Shown: in pieces, positions 1 to 6,411 of the stretch
How positions within the stretch are numbered: the stretch's first letter is position 1
How the letters are laid out: the number at the start of each line of letters is the position of its first letter
Source: an uncultured Parvularculaceae bacterium
Lineage (GTDB): Bacteria > Pseudomonadota > Alphaproteobacteria > Caulobacterales > Parvularculaceae
Length of the DNA stretch: 6,456 nt
NCBI GenBank assembly: GCA_947259815.1
Contig: CAMYNO010000115.1
Location: 1 to 6,456, forward strand
Reading direction: 5' to 3'
The notes under the pieces: model-generated
Databases searched by the model: none
What the model was told of the DNA's origin: nothing
The model's input: only the letters and a program-made list of their open reading frames with translations
Position numbers and translations under genes: made by a program

Positions 1-224
1 GCGCCATGATCGCGGTGGAGCTGGTGCAGGCGGGCGACGCCGACAAGCCGGACGCCGCCGCCGCCAAGACGCTGGTCGCCGGCGCGCCAGAAGCTGGGCT
101 TATACTTTTAAGCTGCGGCATTCGCGGCAATGTCATTCGCTTCTTACCGGCGCTTAACATGAGCGACGCCATCGCCCATGAAGGGCTCGATGCTTTTGAA
201 TGGCTTTTGAAGAAAGTTGCTTAA
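1..224 (+). CDS. gabT: 4-aminobutyrate aminotransferase (GabT-like), C-terminal fragment
   Basis: This is the 3' end of a class III PLP-dependent aminotransferase whose 5' part lies outside the window; the first whole codon is at position 3. The visible residues read GAMIAVELV, then a KPDA stretch, then GLILLSCGIRGNVIRFLPAL and a final helix ending in KKVA. This matches the C-terminal domain of the GabT family, which moves the amino group of GABA (or a similar omega-amino acid such as beta-alanine) to 2-oxoglutarate, giving a semialdehyde. The catalytic PLP lysine is not in view, so activity cannot be judged. The Met at position 6 is internal to the family alignment and is not a start. The next gene on the strand starts 123 bases downstream, so co-transcription is possible. 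Family assignment is fairly sure; the exact amine substrate is not. Confidence 0.85.
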   Translation, partial: AMIAVELVQAGDADKPDAAAAKTLVAGAPEAGLILLSCGIRGNVIRFLPALNMSDAIAHEGLDAFEWLLKKVA

Positions 225-333
225 CCGCACCGGGACGATTGATGCTTGGCGACCGCAATGGCTATGGGAATGGCCGCGGCGGGCATGGCGCCAGTGGCTG
301 CGGCGCGGCTAGGATCGCACTGTTTCAAAAAGC

Positions 334-337
334 GGAG
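334..337 (+). promoter_or_regulatory. Ribosome binding site supporting the 348 start of the M20 hydrolase
   Basis: A GGAG core lies 10 bases before the ATG at 348. The alternative ATG at 246 has no clear purine-rich site at the right distance, so this motif supports the shorter protein. Confidence 0.5.
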
Positions 338-347
338 CGAAGCCTTC

Positions 348-1562
348 ATGACCGCAATTAATGGCGCCCGTCTGTGGTCGCGACTGATGGAGATGGCGAA
401 GATTGGCGCAACGCCCCAAGGCGGCGTGTCGCGCCTTGCGCTGACGGATCTGGACATCGCCGGACGACAATTGTTCATTTCCTGGTGCGAGCAAACGGGG
501 ATGCGCGTACGACACGATGCGGCGGGCAATCTCTTTGCACGGCGGCGCGGAAGCGATGAAAAACGCGCACCCGTCGCCATGGGCTCGCATCTCGACAGTC
601 AACCGACAGGCGGGAAATTTGACGGCGTATTTGGCGTTCTCGCAGCCCTTGAAGTGGTGGAAAGTCTCAATGACAAGGCCATAGAAACCGCAGCGCCCGT
701 TGACATCATTGTCTGGACCAATGAAGAAGGCGCGCGGTTTTCGCCGGCCATGATGGGCTCTGGCGTGTTCGCTGGCGAATTCACGCTGGATTATGCGCGC
801 TCGCGAAAAGACAAGGATGGCGTCAGCGTCGGCGACGAGCTTGACCGCCTTAGCTATGGCGCATCGGATTTGCCCGATGCGTACCGGATCGGCGCCTTTC
901 TGGAAGCGCATATCGAACAGGGACCGATCCTTGAAAGGGAAGGCCTCGATATTGGCGTCGTCACCGGCGTGCAGGGCATTCGCTGGTATGACGTAATGGT
1001 TGCGGGCAAGGAAAACCACGCTGGCCCGTTTCCCATGGGGATGCGGCGCGACCCTGTGCGCGCTAGCGCCGCGCTGATCGAACGGCTTTATACGTTGGTC
1101 GATGAAGCGGGCGAGGATGCGCGCATGACTATCGGCGAAATCACCGCCATGCCCGGCTCGCGCAATACGGTGCCGGGGGCGGTGCGGTTCAGCCTCGATC
1201 TTCGCCACCCCGACCCGGCCGCGCTTGACCGTCTTAGCGTCGCTGCGCGTAAATTGGTCGGCGCTGTCGACCCTTGCAGCGCTACCATTGACGAAATTTG
1301 GCATTCACCGCCGGTGCGGTTCGATGAAACTTGCATTGGCGCGGTGCGCGAAGCGGTCCGCAAGACAGGTTACAAGGCGAGGGAGATGGTTTCCGGCGCA
1401 GGCCATGACGCCGTTTATGTCTCCCGCGTTGCGCCGACGGCGATGATATTTACGCCATGCAAGGATGGCCTCAGCCATAACGAAGCCGAGCACGCTTCGC
1501 CTGAAGAACTCGCCAAGGGAGCGGATGTGCTTTTTCACGCCGCCTTGTCCCTTAGCAACTGA
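348..1562 (+). CDS. M20-family Zn-dependent N-carbamoyl/ureido amidohydrolase
   Basis: The 404-residue product belongs to the hydantoinase/carbamoylase branch of peptidase family M20 (allantoate amidohydrolase, beta-ureidopropionase, N-carbamoyl-L-amino acid hydrolase). These cytosolic binuclear-metal enzymes split a ureido group into amine, CO2 and ammonia. Visible metal-site motifs are GSHLDS (His81), GGKFDG (bridging Asp92), WTNEEGARF (Glu126/127), EAHIEQGP (His188) and GLSHNEAEH (His377). HAGPFPMGMRRD (His224) marks the dimerisation domain and active-site loop. Length is usual for the family. The frame stays open upstream to an ATG at 246, but that adds a 34-residue Ala/Met-rich stretch. 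The ATG at 348 has a GGAG at 334-337 and begins like the family (short helix, then GATPQGGVSRLALT), so it was chosen. Substrate cannot be read from the sequence: N-carbamoyl-beta-alanine, 4-ureidobutyrate, an N-carbamoyl amino acid and allantoate are all possible. A GabT-type enzyme upstream favours an omega-ureido acid (inference). Confidence 0.9.
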   Translation: MTAINGARLWSRLMEMAKIGATPQGGVSRLALTDLDIAGRQLFISWCEQTGMRVRHDAAGNLFARRRGSDEKRAPVAMGSHLDSQPTGGKFDGVFGVLAALEVVESLNDKAIETAAPVDIIVWTNEEGARFSPAMMGSGVFAGEFTLDYARSRKDKDGVSVGDELDRLSYGASDLPDAYRIGAFLEAHIEQGPILEREGLDIGVVTGVQGIRWYDVMVAGKENHAGPFPMGMRRDPVRASAALIERLYTLVDEAGEDARMTIGEITAMPGSRNTVPGAVRFSLDLRHPDPAALDRLSVAARKLVGAVDPCSATIDEIWHSPPVRFDETCIGAVREAVRKTGYKAREMVSGAGHDAVYVSRVAPTAMIFTPCKDGLSHNEAEHASPEELAKGADVLFHAALSLSN

Positions 1563-1579
1563 AGCGAAGAGAACGTGTC

Positions 1580-1900
1580 ATGAATTGGCTGTTACTCGTC
1601 CTCGCTGGCGTTATGGAATGGGGTTGGCCGGTGTCGTTGAAAATGGCGATGCGCGACGAGTTTAGCTTGGCTTGGCTCGTCGCGGCGGTTGTTTCAATTG
1701 TCGCCAGCGGCTCGCTGTTGATGCTTGCTCAACGGACAATCCCCATGGGAACCGCATATGCGGTGTGGACCGGGATCGGCGCCATCGGCGCTTTCGTGAT
1801 CGGGATTTTGGTTTTCAAAGAACCGGCGGACGCAGCACGCATGGTTTCCGTTGGCCTTATTGTCGCCGGCGTCATGGGGCTCAAACTGGCGGGCGGTTAA
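1580..1900 (+). CDS. sugE: SMR-family transporter, SugE/Gdx (guanidinium exporter) type
   Basis: The 106-residue protein has four predicted membrane helices (roughly 3-21, 30-50, 57-80 and 87-104), the standard size and fold of small multidrug resistance transporters, which work as antiparallel dimers exchanging substrate for protons. The essential Glu13 is present, followed by Trp16 and Lys21. The central helix carries GTAYAVWTGIGAIG, with Tyr60 and Trp63 where Gdx proteins have their binding-site Tyr and Trp. This pattern fits the SugE/Gdx branch, known to export guanidinium and small guanidinyl compounds, better than the EmrE/Qac drug branch. It starts 17 bases after the M20 hydrolase stop, so the two are probably co-transcribed; the upstream purine run AAGAGA is only a weak ribosome site. 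A lone SMR gene forms a homodimer; no partner SMR gene is visible. Function as a guanidinium exporter is inferred from subfamily motifs. Confidence 0.88.
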   Translation: MNWLLLVLAGVMEWGWPVSLKMAMRDEFSLAWLVAAVVSIVASGSLLMLAQRTIPMGTAYAVWTGIGAIGAFVIGILVFKEPADAARMVSVGLIVAGVMGLKLAGG

Positions 1901-1952
1901 GCGATGTTCAGCAAAGTAGGGGCGACAAAGCGGCCGCCCCCGCATCTTTTGC

Positions 1953-1971
1953 TTAAGCCGCTTCGCGGCGG
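1953..1971. repeat. 19-base direct repeat, copy 1
   Basis: The sequence ttaagccgcttcgcggcgg occurs here and again exactly at 1979-1997, a 26-base period. Each copy contains the inverted repeat gccgc-ttc-gcggc (5-bp stem, 3-base loop). This copy lies between the convergent stop codons and is not coding. Confidence 0.9.
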
Positions 1972-1975
1972 TTTT
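1957..1975 (+). terminator. Possible terminator of the gabT-hydrolase-sugE group
   Basis: A 5-bp GC stem (gccgc/gcggc) with a 3-base loop is followed on the plus strand by gg and four Ts (1972-1975), 57 bases after the sugE stop. The T run is short and the stem small, so intrinsic termination is only possible. The 5' arm GCCGCTT could also pair with AAGCGGC at 1928-1934, giving a competing larger hairpin. On the minus strand the same hairpins lack a following T run. Confidence 0.35.
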
Positions 1976-1978
1976 CCG

Positions 1979-1997
1979 TTAAGCCGCTTCGCGGCGG
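1979..1997. repeat. 19-base direct repeat, copy 2, overlapping the pentein stop
   Basis: This is an exact second copy of the 1953-1971 sequence. Read on the minus strand it supplies the last codons of the pentein hydrolase gene (Arg-Arg-Glu-Ala-Ala, then TAA), so it is both coding end and repeat. The 26-base period is not a multiple of three, so copy 1 does not continue the reading frame. Confidence 0.9.
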
Positions 1998-2917
1998 AGG
2001 GCCTGCGCCATGCAATGAATGCCACCCCCGGTCTTCGATATTTCGCTGGTGTCGATGGCGGCTACTTCAAAGCCACGCGCTTTTAACGCCTCCACAAGTG
2101 TTGTTGATGTCTTTGGCGCGATGACGCGGTCTTTGCCGAGGGCCATGACATTGCAGCCCAACGCCATCGTATCCCGGAACGGCACGTCGATGATGTCGTG
2201 CCCTTTACCCTTCACCCAGCTGACGATTTCTGGATCGGTGGAAGCCAGGCAGACCGCGGTCAGTTTTTCGGCGATCGGCACGACCAGGAGATCGATATGA
2301 ACGTAATATTCGTCGATCTGCGCAATCCGCACCTCCCAGCCTTCTGCTTCGAACCAGGACTTTACCTGCTCGGCGCCTTCCAGTTGCGTGCGCGCGCCGC
2401 CGCAGCCAATGAGCACGCAGTTTTCTTCGATGACATTGAAATCACCGCCTTCAAAAGTGCCAGCCGTCACCATGTCGTAGATCGGGATACCGAGTTTCTC
2501 GAACGTGCGGATGGCAGCGTAGTTCTCGCCGCGCCGCCACCATTGCGCCATGGCGGTGATAAAAGGGCCAAAAGGCGTCATGACGCTTGAGTCGCGGGCG
2601 TAAACCTGCATCGGTAGTTCGGCGCTTGGCGCGTGCATATGCACATTGACGCCAAAGTGTCGATAGGCGGCCACCATCTCCGCATGCTGGCTTTGCGCTG
2701 CTTGGATATTGCACGGATTTTCACGCAAATGCTTTTTGGAAAGCGAGCTTGTGGCGAGATGTTTTAGGTGGGCGGGCGATCCCAGCAGAACGTCCGTCAG
2801 CGGATCGGTCTCATTGCGCATTGTCCAGTGGGAAAGCAATGGCGTGTCGCCATTTTCCCGGCGCCGGCGTAATGAAAAGCCTTCAGATTGCGCTGAAGAA
2901 TTGGCGGGACTTGTCAT
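1979..2917 (-). CDS. Pentein-fold guanidino-modifying hydrolase (arginine deiminase / dimethylargininase family)
   Basis: The 312-residue product has the hallmarks of the amidinotransferase/arginine deiminase/DDAH superfamily, which attack a guanidino carbon with a Cys nucleophile to form a thiouronium intermediate. In order these are VYARDS (Asp109), TFEGGDFN (Glu156, Asp159), YYVHIDLLV (His208) and GGGIHCMAQ (Cys302 close to the C-terminus). Together these give the expected Cys-His-acid catalytic set. Family members turn arginine or methylarginine into citrulline, or agmatine into N-carbamoylputrescine; some go on to release ornithine. The sequence does not settle which. The start at 2917 has a strong AAGGAG at the right distance; an upstream in-frame ATG at 2935 would place that site inside the gene, so it was rejected. 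The N-terminal 35 residues are Ser/Arg-rich and look poorly conserved. The gene lies last in the leftward group, 59 bases after the E2 stop, and converges on sugE. Confidence 0.85.
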   Translation of the reverse strand: MTSPANSSAQSEGFSLRRRRENGDTPLLSHWTMRNETDPLTDVLLGSPAHLKHLATSSLSKKHLRENPCNIQAAQSQHAEMVAAYRHFGVNVHMHAPSAELPMQVYARDSSVMTPFGPFITAMAQWWRRGENYAAIRTFEKLGIPIYDMVTAGTFEGGDFNVIEENCVLIGCGGARTQLEGAEQVKSWFEAEGWEVRIAQIDEYYVHIDLLVVPIAEKLTAVCLASTDPEIVSWVKGKGHDIIDVPFRDTMALGCNVMALGKDRVIAPKTSTTLVEALKARGFEVAAIDTSEISKTGGGIHCMAQALRREAA

Positions 2918-2925
2918 TTTTCTGA

Positions 2926-2931
2926 CTCCTT
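2926..2931 (-). promoter_or_regulatory. Ribosome binding site AAGGAG fixing the pentein start
   Basis: On the minus strand AAGGAG is followed by eight bases and the ATG at 2917. It is the strongest ribosome site in the window. It decides between the ATGs at 2917 and 2935 in favour of 2917. Confidence 0.85.
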
Positions 2932-2976
2932 GCAAGCAATGTCATTGTGGGCTCTGTGCCGGCCGCGGCTTGGGTG

Positions 2977-4239
2977 TCAATCGACGACGAGGCCGAGCGG
3001 GTTTTCGAGATTTTCACCGATATGCTGAAGGAATGCCGCGGCTTCGGCGCCGTCGATCACCCTGTGGTCGAATGAAAGCGTAAGCGTCATCATCGGCGCC
3101 AGTTTCAACTCTCCACCGATATTGGCCGGCCGCTCGCTCATGCGGCAGGCGGAGAGGATTCCAATAGTTCCGTAAGGAATTATCGATGTGCCTTTCGCGT
3201 GGCCCAGGGCGCCGATGTTATTGACGGTAAAAGTGAGGCCGGATTGCTCAGCCGGGCTTACTTTACGCGCCATGGCGCGCTCGGCGAGATCAGTAATTGT
3301 GGCGACAAGGGCACGAGATGAGAGCATGTCCGCATTTTTTATCACTGGAACAATAAGACCATCCGGCGTCGCCGTTGCGGCGCCAATATTGTAGTGATTG
3401 TAGCGTGTGAGAACGTCGCCATTAAGTGTCGCGTTAAAGTCCGGAAAAGTTTTGAGCGCGTCAACGACGGCGCGGACAAGAAAAAGTTCCAGTGGAATTT
3501 TAGCGCCGTGAGAGTGCGTTAGCGCCTTTTTGAGATCTAACAGCTCGCCGCCGCGAATCTCCAATTCAGTGAACACATGCGGGATTTCGCGCCAAGACCT
3601 TGCCATGTGCTCAGAAATCGCCTTGCGCATGGCGTTGAAGGGAATGGTTTGCGCATCGGGGGCGTCGCTTTCTCCCGCCGGCGCGGCAGTTTTGTCGATA
3701 GCGGCGCTGCTGTCTGTGTCACTATTTTTACCGCCAGAGCTCGTTGCTTCCAAATGCGCGAGAATGTCGCCCTTTGTGACGCGACGGTTTTTGCCTGTGC
3801 CGGCAACGGAGCGAAGATCGACATTGTGTTCGCGCGCCAAACGGCGCGCCGAGGGCATGGCGCAGGCGCGCTCGCTGTCGAGTTCAATGGACATCGTTGG
3901 GGATGCCGTTTGTGTGTCTTCCGCTCGGCTCGCCGCATTTGCGCGGCCATTGGCGCCCGCAGCGCTTGCAGCTGACGCCTCGTCGTTTGTTGCGGCCTTC
4001 TGATCATCGATGGTGGCGAGTAATTCGCCCACCATGACGGTTTCGCCAGCGTCGCAGGCAAGACTGACGATGACACCGGTAAACGGCGTCGGCACTTCGA
4101 TGGCGGATTTTTCCGTTTCGATTTCGCATAACAGCTCATCTACCGAAACACTGTCGCCTACCTGGACAAGCCAGTTGGCGACTGTCGCTTCTTTCGATCC
4201 CGAGCCCATGTCAGGAAGCAAAAATTCCCGAATTGCCAT
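2977..4239 (-). CDS. Dihydrolipoamide acyltransferase (E2) of a 2-oxo acid dehydrogenase complex
   Basis: The 420-residue protein is the E2 core that takes an acyl group from E1 on a swinging lipoyl arm and passes it to CoA. Residues 1-79 form one lipoyl domain, with the lipoylated lysine in ETEKSAIEVP (Lys44). Residues 80-126 are an Ala/Ser/Asn-rich flexible linker. Residues 127-164 form the peripheral subunit-binding domain (MPSARRLAREHNVDL, then GTGKNRRVTKGDIL). A second linker runs to about 197. The acetyltransferase-like catalytic domain fills 198-420 and ends with DHRVIDG (catalytic His392, Asp396). The segment TVNNIG places Asn340 where many E2s have the transition-state Ser or Thr. 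The start is typical of the family and has AAGGCGG at 4249-4255, 9 bases upstream. The gene lies 35 bases downstream of the fused E1, so they are almost certainly one operon and complex. Acyl specificity cannot be read with confidence; the paired E1 suggests branched-chain-like. Confidence 0.93.
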   Translation of the reverse strand: MAIREFLLPDMGSGSKEATVANWLVQVGDSVSVDELLCEIETEKSAIEVPTPFTGVIVSLACDAGETVMVGELLATIDDQKAATNDEASAASAAGANGRANAASRAEDTQTASPTMSIELDSERACAMPSARRLAREHNVDLRSVAGTGKNRRVTKGDILAHLEATSSGGKNSDTDSSAAIDKTAAPAGESDAPDAQTIPFNAMRKAISEHMARSWREIPHVFTELEIRGGELLDLKKALTHSHGAKIPLELFLVRAVVDALKTFPDFNATLNGDVLTRYNHYNIGAATATPDGLIVPVIKNADMLSSRALVATITDLAERAMARKVSPAEQSGLTFTVNNIGALGHAKGTSIIPYGTIGILSACRMSERPANIGGELKLAPMMTLTLSFDHRVIDGAEAAAFLQHIGENLENPLGLVVD

Positions 4240-4274
4240 TCGCGCTATCCGCCTTGCTTTTCATGTCGGCGCCG

Positions 4275-6395
4275 TTACGGCTCCAGGGTCTGACGCACCG
4301 CGTTGATGATCACGTCGACCGAAATGATCGAATAGGTTTCGAGCTTGGAAACGCCCCACACCATGTCAGGATGCGTGACCCGGACGGGCGGCGTTTCAAG
4401 CCAGTCGCATGCTTTTTCTGATACGGTTGCGACGATTTCGGCGCCAAGGCCGCCGCTTTTTACCGCTTCATGCACGACCACCAGGCGGCCGGTTCGTTTA
4501 ATGCTGTCGAGAACGGCGTCCTCGTCCCAGGGCTTTAGCGTGCGTAAATCGATCACTTCGGCCGAAACGCCGTCGGCGGCGAGTTTATCGGCGGCTTCCA
4601 TGCAAAAAAGCACGGGATTGCCATAAGCGACCATGGTAACATCGGTCCCCTCACGGACGGTTTTAGCTTTGCCGATCGGGATGGTGTAATGATCCACCGG
4701 CACAGCTTTCGCCTTGACGTAATATTGCGCGATGGGCTCGAAGAAAATGATGGGCTCGTCGCTATCAATGGCGCTCGCCATCAAGCCTTTGGCGTCATGG
4801 GCGTTGGAGGGATAAATCACCGTCAATCCCGGCGCATGGGCGTAATAGGCTTCCGGCGAATCCGAATGGCCTTCAAGGCCGCCATGATTGCCACCGGCGG
4901 GCATTCGGATCAGCAGCGGCATTTTGAAAACGCCATCGGTGCGCCAGTGATAGCGCGCCGCATGAAAAGTTGCCTGATCGAATGCTGTAAAGCCGAAACC
5001 GGCGAATTCGATTTCGCAAACAGGTTTGGCGCCGGCAATCGCCATGCCGATGGCCGAGCCTGTGATGCCGAGTTCGCAAAGGGTGGTGTCGAGAATGCGT
5101 TGCGGACCGTAACGCTCGTAAAGGCCTTCCGTCACCCGGAAGATGCCGCCCTCGCGGCCGACATCCTCGCCGAGGATCAGCATGTTATCTTTGGTCTTCA
5201 TGCCATGGTCGAGGGCGAGATTGATCGCCTGCACCATGGTCATGTCGCGTGTTTCGGCGTCCTCTGCGGGCTCGATGGCAGCGGGCGCTGGCGCTGTAAT
5301 GTCGGGCGCGTCTTCGTCGGACAGCGCTGCTGCCTCTTGCAATTGTTCGGCAAGGCGCTTTGGCGGCGCTGCGTGTACGGAGCGGTAAAGCGCCTCGCGC
5401 GAGGGCAGCGTCATGGCGTCGAGCGCGTCGATGGCCTCGTCCATCTCCGCCTTGGTGTCGGCGGCGACTTGTTCCGCCAGCGCTGTGTTAATAAGGCCTT
5501 TGCCTTCAAGATAGGCCTGAAAGCGAACAAGTGGGTCCTTCGGTCGCCAGGCGTCTTCTTCTTCACGAGTGCGGTAAACCGGCGCGCCGTCATAACTTGA
5601 ATGCGGCTCATAGCGGTAACAAACCGCTTCGATCAGGGTCGGTCCGTCGCCGGTGCGGGCGCGGGCCACAGCCTCGGCTACCGCCGCATATACGGCGAGC
5701 GGGTCCATGCCGTCGATCCGTATGCCTTCAATCCCATAGGCGTCAGCCTTGATGGCGATGCTGCGTGCTGCGGTCTGCTGGGCGATGGGTGTCGACTGGG
5801 AGTAAAGATTGTTCTGGCAATAAAAGACAGTGGGCGTATTCCAGACGCCGGCATTGTTAAGCGCGGCGTGAAAGTCGACCTCCGATGTCGCGCCATCACC
5901 AAAGATGGCGAGTGCAACCTCATCACCGCCCATCATTTTATTGGCGTAGCCATATCCGGTTGCGTGCGGCAGATGCGTGCCGATGGTCGCGTTTAACGGC
6001 GTGACGCGCCGTTCGCGCGGGTTCCAGGCGGCAAACGGTTTGCCGCCGAAAACCGAAAGCTCTTCAAGGACGGAAATGCCGCGAGCGAAACGCACGCCCT
6101 GTTCGCGATAGGCGGTAAACACCCAATCGCTGTCTTCAAGGGCGAAGGGAATCGCCGCATGGGCTTCCTGACCTGAACAGGAATAATAGCCGGGAATACG
6201 GCCCGTCCGCTGAAATTTGAGCGCCTTTTCATTAAAGGTGCGTGTGCGCATCATTATTTTGAAAATGTCAACCAGTTGTCTGTCGGTGACCGACGGGGCA
6301 GGTCCGACAAGATTGCCGGCGGCGTCGAGAATGCGAAGCATGGCTTCGCTTTCTGCGACCTCTGGACTAACGAATTTCAATTGCGGCTCGGTCAA
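4275..6395 (-). CDS. Fused E1 alpha-beta, branched-chain-type 2-oxo acid dehydrogenase
   Basis: The 706-residue protein joins both E1 subunits in one chain. E1 uses thiamine diphosphate to decarboxylate a 2-oxo acid and pass the acyl group to lipoyl-E2. Residues 1-345 are alpha-like: FQRTGRIPGYYSCSGQEA, the diphosphate motif starting IFGDGATSE (Gly166-Gly168) and closing at CQNN (Asn195/196), and the loop EPHSSYDG (His265, Ser266) typical of branched-chain E1 alpha. Residues about 345-383 are an acidic Ala/Pro linker. Residues 384-706 are beta-like: ILGEDVG (Glu410), LCELGITG, EGHSDSPEAYYAHAPGL (His510), IIFFEP, VIDLRTLKPWD and GRLVVVHEAV. These resemble branched-chain E1 beta more than pyruvate E1 beta. 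Translation is placed at a TTG at 6395-6393 with a strong upstream purine site. The frame remains open to the window edge without an ATG, so a longer protein is not fully excluded. It is followed by E2; no E3 is in view. Confidence 0.93.
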   Translation of the reverse strand: MTEPQLKFVSPEVAESEAMLRILDAAGNLVGPAPSVTDRQLVDIFKIMMRTRTFNEKALKFQRTGRIPGYYSCSGQEAHAAIPFALEDSDWVFTAYREQGVRFARGISVLEELSVFGGKPFAAWNPRERRVTPLNATIGTHLPHATGYGYANKMMGGDEVALAIFGDGATSEVDFHAALNNAGVWNTPTVFYCQNNLYSQSTPIAQQTAARSIAIKADAYGIEGIRIDGMDPLAVYAAVAEAVARARTGDGPTLIEAVCYRYEPHSSYDGAPVYRTREEEDAWRPKDPLVRFQAYLEGKGLINTALAEQVAADTKAEMDEAIDALDAMTLPSREALYRSVHAAPPKRLAEQLQEAAALSDEDAPDITAPAPAAIEPAEDAETRDMTMVQAINLALDHGMKTKDNMLILGEDVGREGGIFRVTEGLYERYGPQRILDTTLCELGITGSAIGMAIAGAKPVCEIEFAGFGFTAFDQATFHAARYHWRTDGVFKMPLLIRMPAGGNHGGLEGHSDSPEAYYAHAPGLTVIYPSNAHDAKGLMASAIDSDEPIIFFEPIAQYYVKAKAVPVDHYTIPIGKAKTVREGTDVTMVAYGNPVLFCMEAADKLAADGVSAEVIDLRTLKPWDEDAVLDSIKRTGRLVVVHEAVKSGGLGAEIVATVSEKACDWLETPPVRVTHPDMVWGVSKLETYSIISVDVIINAVRQTLEP

Positions 6396-6404
6396 GTTGG
6401 CATG

Positions 6405-6411
6405 CTCCCCC
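6405..6411 (-). promoter_or_regulatory. Ribosome binding site GGGGGAG for the TTG start of E1
   Basis: On the minus strand GGGGGAG is followed by nine bases and TTG (6395-6393). The only nearby ATG (6403-6401) is one base after the site, out of frame, and reaches a TGA after three codons. This spacing supports TTG initiation. Confidence 0.65.

Noticed and set aside
246..347. N-terminal extension of the M20 hydrolase to the ATG at 246
   Set aside because: The added 34 residues are Ala/Met-rich low-complexity sequence unlike the family N-terminus, it does not resemble a clean signal peptide, and the ATG at 348 has the better ribosome site.
225..347. Guanidine riboswitch ahead of the hydrolase-sugE pair
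   Set aside because: I looked for paired hairpins with ACGR loops and for ykkC-like conserved blocks. Only isolated ACG triplets without matching stems are present.
309..1304. Long minus-strand frame of 331 residues opposite the M20 hydrolase
   Set aside because: It is antisense to a gene with all family motifs, its product shows no recognisable domain, and such frames are common in GC-rich coding DNA.
1904..2086. Small plus-strand frame of 60 residues after sugE
   Set aside because: It runs through the direct repeats and antisense into the catalytic Cys end of the pentein gene, and has no ribosome site.
2918..2976. Terminator or promoter between E2 and the pentein gene
   Set aside because: The GC palindrome gccgcggc has no following T run, and no convincing -35/-10 pair is visible, so read-through from E2 is more likely.
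3537..4139. Minus-strand frame of 200 residues within E2 in another frame
   Set aside because: It overlaps the lipoyl domain, linkers and binding domain of E2; its Arg/Pro-rich composition reflects the frame shift of an Ala-rich gene.
4689..5600. Plus-strand frame of 303 residues opposite the fused E1
   Set aside because: It is antisense to well-conserved E1 sequence, with composition typical of a shadow frame and no recognisable motif.
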